This document shows positions 57,818 to 64,000 of a stretch of 64,000 bases of DNA, in pieces. The DNA comes from Protula sp. h YS-2021 (lineage: Eukaryota > Annelida > Polychaeta > Sabellida > Serpulidae): NCBI GenBank assembly GCA_949752745.1, contig OX457025.1, forward strand, positions 94,553,804-94,617,803, in the 5' to 3' direction. Below the pieces are notes generated by a model. The model worked only from the letters and a program-made list of their open reading frames with translations. It searched no databases and was not told where the DNA came from. The translations under genes were made by a program, and so were the position numbers. How positions within the stretch are numbered: the stretch's first letter is position 1; each line of letters opens with the position of its first letter.

Positions 57818-58746
57818 AAGTGGAACCTCTGAAATCGGACCACCCTTGGGACCGGATAAAATGTGCCCTATTTCAGAGGTGGTCCCATGTTGGAGATTTG
57901 ATCCTACTTGGGTAAAATTTTGCGGGTTGACCGCAGATTCAAGTTTGCTGTCCAAACACAAAGAAAGTAATATTCATTTATAATAACATCTATTAAGTCT
58001 CAGCTGTATCACAATCTGCATATTATAGACACACACAAGCATTATATTTTGCATACTTTTGCAACTATATTTAGCAAACCGTTTAAATAGTCTTTGGACT
58101 TGTGATTTACTAGTTCCATACTTTTCAGCTAATTTTCTTTGATCAGTCAATTTACTGTTATTATTTATTATATTCAATTTTTTTCTTGACACTAATGTCT
58201 TTTCTTTTTCTATTAACCTTTTCTCTGCTTTCCATTTTGAGAAAGTTTTAGCAATTTTTTATTTAAATTTACGTGCTTAAATTGACATTTAATTGTCATT
58301 ATGAAATCGGTGGCATTTGGGTCGGCTTAAATACTAAAAGAATAGGCACCACATAAATTAAGATGTCTTGGGATTGTATTTTGTCAGCCGCTATTGTTTA
58401 GACAAGGTACAAAAGTATAGATAACAAAATTAAGCCTTTATCTGGTTACACACTTGCTACCATAATCCCTAGCAACAATATCTAAGACGGCAACATGCTC
58501 AATGTTGTAAGTAATGTGCCGCAAAAATACAGGGGATTCCCCACTGAATGACAGTGGTCCGATCTCAGGCATTTTGAGGGCTCGGGACCGAAAAAAGCGG
58601 CCCGAAGTGGTCCGATCCGAGGTGGTCCTAATTAGGAGTTTTCTTAACAATTAAAGTCTATGGAGCGCATTCGGGACCGGAAAAAATGTGCCCTAATTCA
58701 GAGGTGGTCCCAAATGGGGAGGTGGTCCGATGCCGAGGTTCCACTG
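57818..58746 (-). mobile_element. pogo/Tigger-like DNA transposon remnant, 929 bp
   Basis: The ends are inverted repeats: AAGTGGAACCTC at 57818 and GAGGTTCCACTG ending at 58746 (CAGTGGAACCTC on the other strand; the left end has one change). Both ends are flanked by TA (57816-57817, 58747-58748), the target duplication of Tc1/mariner/pogo elements. Subterminal 'ggaccaccc' and 'gaggtggtccca' blocks are repeated on both sides. The inside keeps only the start of a transposase gene on the minus strand, so this is a non-autonomous, internally deleted copy. Confidence 0.85.
58080..58235 (-). pseudogene. Transposase N-terminal helix-turn-helix fragment, frameshifted
   Basis: On the minus strand an ATG at 58235-58233 opens a basic leader (MESREKVNRKRKDIS). 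A one-base frameshift in an A-run (around 58180-58190) separates it from KLTDQRKLAEKYGTSKSQVQ, which has the form of the psq/CENP-B N-terminal helix-turn-helix of pogo and Tigger transposases. The catalytic DDE part is absent. The inactive state is directly visible; the family is assigned from motif form plus the flanking inverted repeats. Confidence 0.75.
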
Positions 58747-60419
58747 TATTTTACATATTATCCAGTCCATTTAAAAACCAACATGTGAATGTGTTTCTTG
58801 GAAAATGGAATTTTCTTGATTTTTGCCATTTTTTCTATCATTTCTTTATATTCTTATCCCAACTGAATTTAGAAGAAACGCAAAACCCTTTCGGCAAAAG
58901 TCAAAGTTCGAATTGGCTTATTGTCTCAAGGCAACTGCACTTGAAATGTGTTTGAACAATTAAGTGTATTTAAGACTAAATCTATTCCCTTTTTCAAAGG
59001 TAAGCCAATTGTATGACAGGTTGATAAAGACGAATTGCAATCCCTAACCACTTTCTAAATTCATGGAATTTACTTCCCTAAAAAAATTCTGTATTTTTGA
59101 TAATTTTTGAAACATTTTTCCTAACAATCCTGTTGAATTTATACAACAAATCAATCCAAATTAATACAATGCTCATTAATTAACCATATTACATAATACT
59201 TTCCGTTACACTAAGCTGTCTATCTTTTTTCTCAACTCTGAATCTTATAATTCCTTTCTATCACTGTGTTGGCTATGACGATAATACTTTTACCATGTAT
59301 GAAGAATTGTGCCTTAATTCTATATGCAAAAATGCTTTTATGTTGTATGTTTAATTTCAGTGACACCTGTAGAAAATCTTTTTAGCCATTGAAATTTTTC
59401 ATATCTTTGCACCAGAGCACCAGACCACCATTTGCTATATTTATGAGATTAACCATATGACGGGTTGTTTTGCTTGTGTACCACCGCAATTTGCACACCA
59501 AGAATTGTGTACACTGCAGAAGGAAAAACAATAGGAAGACATGACCGGAAGTCAACAACACCTACGCTTATGGCTATTTATCCGGCACAACAAACACCTA
59601 CTCAGGTCTATCACTGACATTCGATCGTCGCAGCAATCACAGATTGCAATTTTGCTTGGCAAAACAGCACACTGAGAGTGCCACAAAAATGATAACAAGG
59701 TAACCTTTACAGCTATAGATGTACGGGATATTGCCAGTCAAATCTGGTTATCAGCATCATCATACAAGGAGTTACACTTTTCAGACAGCTAATTATGTCT
59801 TCTGGGATTCATGTAAAAATAGGCTTCTGTTGTCTTTTCGCCAAATAACCACTAAGAGTTCAAAAAAGATCCAGCACCATTATAAATGTTGGATTTAGAA
59901 AAAAAAACTTCAGCAAAATAATTCAGTTATAGTTGTGTTGAAAGATTACTCTGTGTTATTTCAAATGAGTACTTAAATACAAATATCTGTCTTTAGAGTA
60001 TATATTTCAGGCTAAGGCAATTACCTATTCTTGGTCTCGATTTATGTATTTATTTTTTTTTAATTTAAAGCATCACCAGAAATGTGTATTCACAGTTTTC
60101 GTGGTTATAGTATAAGAACAGCAAGTAGCGAATACAACATTGTAGCCCCCTTTTGTATTTTTATTACATTACCAAAAAAAGCTATTTTGTGATTACATCA
60201 CTGTATATATTTTGTGTCAATTCTGTACCTATATGCGAAGTTCGGATAATACTTCAGTTTTTAAGTTTTATGAGGGTGCCCGTTTGAATCCACCCAAGGC
60301 TCTTGCTTTTGTTCAAAACTTCACTCTCAATTACACCCCTCCAAATGAATATTTTGTTGTGGTTTTGTGTGCCTGTGTTAAAATCACAATTACTGACAGT
60401 AAAACCATTATGTACTTAC

Positions 60420-60560
60420 ATTTCCAAGATGCCAAGACACTCAACAGTAGTTCTTAACTTCCAAGGTGTCATGACACTCATTGATAAATCTCACATTTCT
60501 AAAGTGTCATGACACTCATCGGTAGCTCTTACATTTCCAAGGCGTCATGACACTCATTTG
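60420..60560. repeat. ~38-bp tandem repeat with gtgtcatgacac palindromes
   Basis: Four units of 'ttccaaggtgtcatgacact' followed by 'catcggtagctcttaca'-like sequence. The perfect 12-bp palindrome gtgtcatgacac occurs twice, with a near copy (gcgtcatgacac) in the last unit. Confidence 0.85.
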
Positions 60561-63500
60561 TTGTTGCATGGCTCCTCCTAAAGAGTTCTGGTAATTGAGG
60601 TAGCATTTTTGTGGCTTGATAGTTTTACTCCTGTTACGTTAGCGCAAAAGACATCTCAGTACTTTTGCTGAAATTATGCATTCCCTCAAAAATAATTCTG
60701 CTTAATGTAAATATTTTAGCAATAAGACATATAAATAACATTTGTAATAATTTGCAGTGCTGAAGTGGGTATTTATAATTCTTAGGGCCTTGAAACTCTC
60801 CGTGCAACTTTATACATTTCAGTTTTACGTTAATCATGCGCTTTGGAAGCCAGACTCATTACGCCTTGAAAGACCAGTGTCGTATAATTTACATAGGAAT
60901 CACATTTGTTATTTCAAAGCACCATTTCATTTGTAGTCACGATTTCATTTAAACACTTTTCAACGGCGCACCGCTAGACACTGTCAGAGAATGATTCTAT
61001 TCATGCATGTAGATTAAAAAAAACCTACCATAATCAGCCCCACAAGGATTAAATTTCGTAATTAAACGTCGGTATGATGTCGGTAGTTTCTACACCTGTT
61101 AAGGGTACAAAATGACTTCACACAAATCCAGTGTGGCAAATGGACCCGCGTTTTAGATATAAGGAAACAGGATCACCATCAAAGCTTGTTTACACTATCA
61201 AATAAGACAGTTTTTGACGGCCCTCTTTGGACAGGATCCCATCTCCCCTAATAGCACATAAGTTAATAAAACCTTTGTCATGTTCAAAACTTATTTGGTA
61301 TTTTAGTGTTGTTTTGTGGTAGAGTCAACCGGTGTGGGAACTTCTCCAGTAGCTCGCATCTAAGCGTATTCTTCAGGACTGCATATAAAGTGTGCCAAAA
61401 ATATGTATTGGAGAGCGACGTGTCAAAGGGGTCAGAAGAACGACGTCGTTTAGGAGACGCTCTATACATGACGGCATAGCGACACAGCAATTTTCATTCA
61501 CATAGCCATATGGTCATGTGGATTTCTAGCTCTCTCCTCAAAGTGTAATATTTTAATCTTTATTTTAGGCTATTTTTTTCATTTTTGCTTAGTGTCTATT
61601 TTCAATCTGAGTCTCAGCTATAAAATGACTTTGAGTTGGTATTATGATGTTAACCACGTAGCTACTATCATACTATGTTTGAAAATGAATTATATTGCTT
61701 TATTTCCCACAAATAAAGGTGTATAATAGCCTCTAAAACTGACGTTATTGTAGTAAATGCACACCTCTACTGTTGCCATACACACTGCAGCATTAAACAG
61801 CACGTGTGATATCCAGTAAAGTGACCCTAATCTCAAACCTGACACACCAGCCCCTTACACTGATCCTTAATAAATGAAATTTAAAAAAAAAAAACAAAGT
61901 GGGGTGTCCTTGCCAATGTGGGCAAAATGTACGGGCGAAAAGATTGTCTGACGCTAGCGCAGTTCCCGCTTAAATATTACAAACCTTTGAGAAATGAACT
62001 TAAAAAAGAGGTTGTGCGTAAGACTCTGTGGGAGTTTGGCGTTTGATTTGATGACAGAAGCATAGTTACCGTACCAATTACATAAGGCCCATATCGCTTT
62101 GTTTTGAAAGATTTCCAAAACCCAGTTTTTTTTCCTCTCGAGTGTGATTGTGGGATATTAACTGCACTTGACGGACTCGCATGGAATCCTTTTGTACTTG
62201 GTCCATGTCAAGCATTTGCAATTTTTGTTAAGAAATGTGAGGACCAAATGTAAAAAGGTGTTGCTGTTGGTCTTACAAACAACAGTTTGAAAAACACAAG
62301 GTTATGCGTTGGACACAACTTTGTTTGTTGCAGTTGTCTTGTAACGAATTGTTGGAAATTTCGTTAATTTAAATTTTTTTTTCATTCTCAACAAAATAAC
62401 ACGGTTTTATTTAAAACCTTTTTTAGAGGATACACTTAAAAGTTGGATGACATTACCAAAATATGATGGTCTGAAACATAACAGAAACACCACAGTGCTT
62501 ACAGCTGCTGTGCACTTAGCATCTTTTCTACCCTAAGATTTCGCTTTAGCGTGAGTGCAGAAGAGAGTGTTCTCTAACATCTGAATAAAGGATTAAGAGG
62601 AATGTCATTCAAGGAAGCTTCATGACAGGTATAAGAATGGACGTTTAATTACAAGGTCCTGTGTTGTTCTTTTCTGTTGTGTCGAGAATGGTTGCTATTA
62701 AATGCATGTCTCTTCTCAGGAACTTCGGCCCATGGCGGCTGTAAGAATGGGCCATTTGGTTAGTTTATTCTGTAAATCCGATGTAGGGGACCCCCCTGTT
62801 AATTGCGTCTATTCACATGAAAGTGTGTGCGATGGTCATTGGCACTTGCAACGTAATACTTTGCAAAGCATGTGGTTTTTTCCGTTTTTCTGTCCCTCTG
62901 GTTTTGCATTTAATCTGACACACAGTTCTAATAATTTCCCAGATTTTGCAACTCTGACATGACACCTTATCCAAGCCCCACCATGATAGCAAACCCTAAT
63001 TACAATACCATATATAAGGGCAGACAAAATAACGAAATTTATTTTTCGATCAAAAATTTCAAGAATATTGTCCCTTTAAAAATTCGGATCGCAACAATTT
63101 GGTAAAAATTTGTTTTAGTGGTTCCTTAAATAAGGCGATAAATGACAAGTCTTAAGAATATATTTAAATTTAAAGTTGTTTTTTTTCCCTAACGAAATGT
63201 TACACTTCATTAGCAAATGCCAGCATCGAATTGCACGCTAAATATTTGCTCAGAGGGAGCCCATTTTCTGCTGTCCTACTGCCCACTTGTAAACTTTTTT
63301 TTCGCACCACGCCAACCTTCTAAATTTTACCCGAAGTTTTCAATCCCTTTCGGACAGCCCCCGCCCCCCATAACCCCACACCTCTCTTTTTTACCATCAT
63401 AGAGATCCAGATTGAGACTGAAATGACGTATTTTGTTTCTAGCTGTGACCTCATAGCAACAGTGCCATGTGCATTTTAACAAGGCTTGACAGTATAGACA

Positions 63501-63889
63501 AGAATTCTGCTCCGTTGCCTGGCAACAGTTTGTGCCCCATTTGTCAGGCATGTTACTGTCACCCGCTAGTGTATGAACCAGGCACGTGAATTATTAACAG
63601 AAGTTAAAGATAACTGTATGTGTCTCTTTTTCATCGTAGCTGCATTCACTGCCAATGTGCGTCTTCTTTTGCTGACGTCACGAAAAGAATTTAAAACATA
63701 ACCGTTTTTAACACTGACAGCAGGAATAATACTGGGATTCATTTTAAATGTTTGTCGATTTTGTGAACGTGTGTGACAGATCATGTATGTGACAGCATGA
63801 GTGTGCAGACAAAATATAACAAATTGTAACAATATGTGTTTGGTGTGATTGATCCAAAGTCGATTTCAGGATAAGCATCCTTGTTTAGG

Positions 63890-64000
63890 CGTTTCTTTTG
63901 GTTGCGACCAAAACCCAACTTTCTCCGACGTCCAAACCATGTCTTCGATTAAAAGTTGAAAATACTTCGGAAAATCGACATTAGATAGATGTGAAAAAAA
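63890..64000. repeat. ACGT-word dispersed repeat at the window edge
   Basis: 'ggcgtttcttttggttgcga' then 'ccgacgtccaaaccatgtct' and 'cgacattagatagatgtga', a pattern also seen at 7020-7100, 20500-20660, 28200-28380, 44130-44300 and 50870-50930. It continues past the window end. Confidence 0.5.

Larger units (their letters stand above)
58749..64000. other. Non-coding AT-rich region
   Basis: No supported exon. Contains a ~38-bp tandem repeat (60420-60560) and an ACGT-word repeat at the right edge (63890-64000). Open frames at 62702-62962 and 63566-63832 lack domains, splice sites or compositional signs of coding. Confidence 0.45.

Overview
This is eukaryotic (metazoan) DNA, AT-rich, with long introns, many micro- and minisatellites and remnants of transposons. 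It contains one complete gene that I could assemble exon by exon: a minus-strand gene for a Cys-loop, GABA-gated chloride-channel-type subunit closely resembling the invertebrate RDL family. It has 10 coding exons from 41966 down to 9025, every intron is GT-AG, every phase is compatible, and the product is 510 residues. The gene structure, the RDL-type sequence and the repeat style (AGATATCT-rich clusters, a 'tcaaggtcaccgaggtacc' repeat, tracts of 10 or more C or G) suggest a marine lophotrochozoan, probably a mollusc. That is inference; nothing here names the species.

Layout. 1-2.5 kb: the last exon (895-1671) of an unrelated plus-strand gene with a proline-rich tail carrying two PPxY motifs, followed by a 3' untranslated region with two AATAAA signals. 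2.5-8.3 kb: intergenic DNA between two convergent genes, with a 294-bp MITE-like inverted-repeat element at 7104-7397. 8.3-42.2 kb: the GABA receptor gene, with a 45-bp minisatellite in its 3' region, introns of 0.4 to 11.3 kb, and several tandem arrays that touch splice sites. Intron 1 holds a 0.6-kb element in two inverted copies, 158-bp direct repeats, a small integrase-like fragment and several long microsatellites. 42.5-43.3 kb: a CT/GA-rich duplicated block upstream of the gene's first recognised exon. 43.3-64 kb: no gene that I can support. It holds a 2.7-kb array of a 31-bp minisatellite (46.44-49.19 kb), smaller tandem repeats, and a 929-bp pogo/Tigger-like DNA transposon remnant (57818-58746) with a broken helix-turn-helix transposase fragment.

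The only inferable function is inhibitory neurotransmission: the receptor has a signal peptide, a GABA-binding extracellular domain with a C-x13-C loop, four membrane helices, a PAR anion-selectivity motif and Ala at pore position 2'. The most unusual signals are tandem duplications that copy real splice donors (exons 2 and 3), polyadenylation signals lying inside minisatellite monomers, and the higher-order 31-bp array. I found no evidence of a wholly new biological system.
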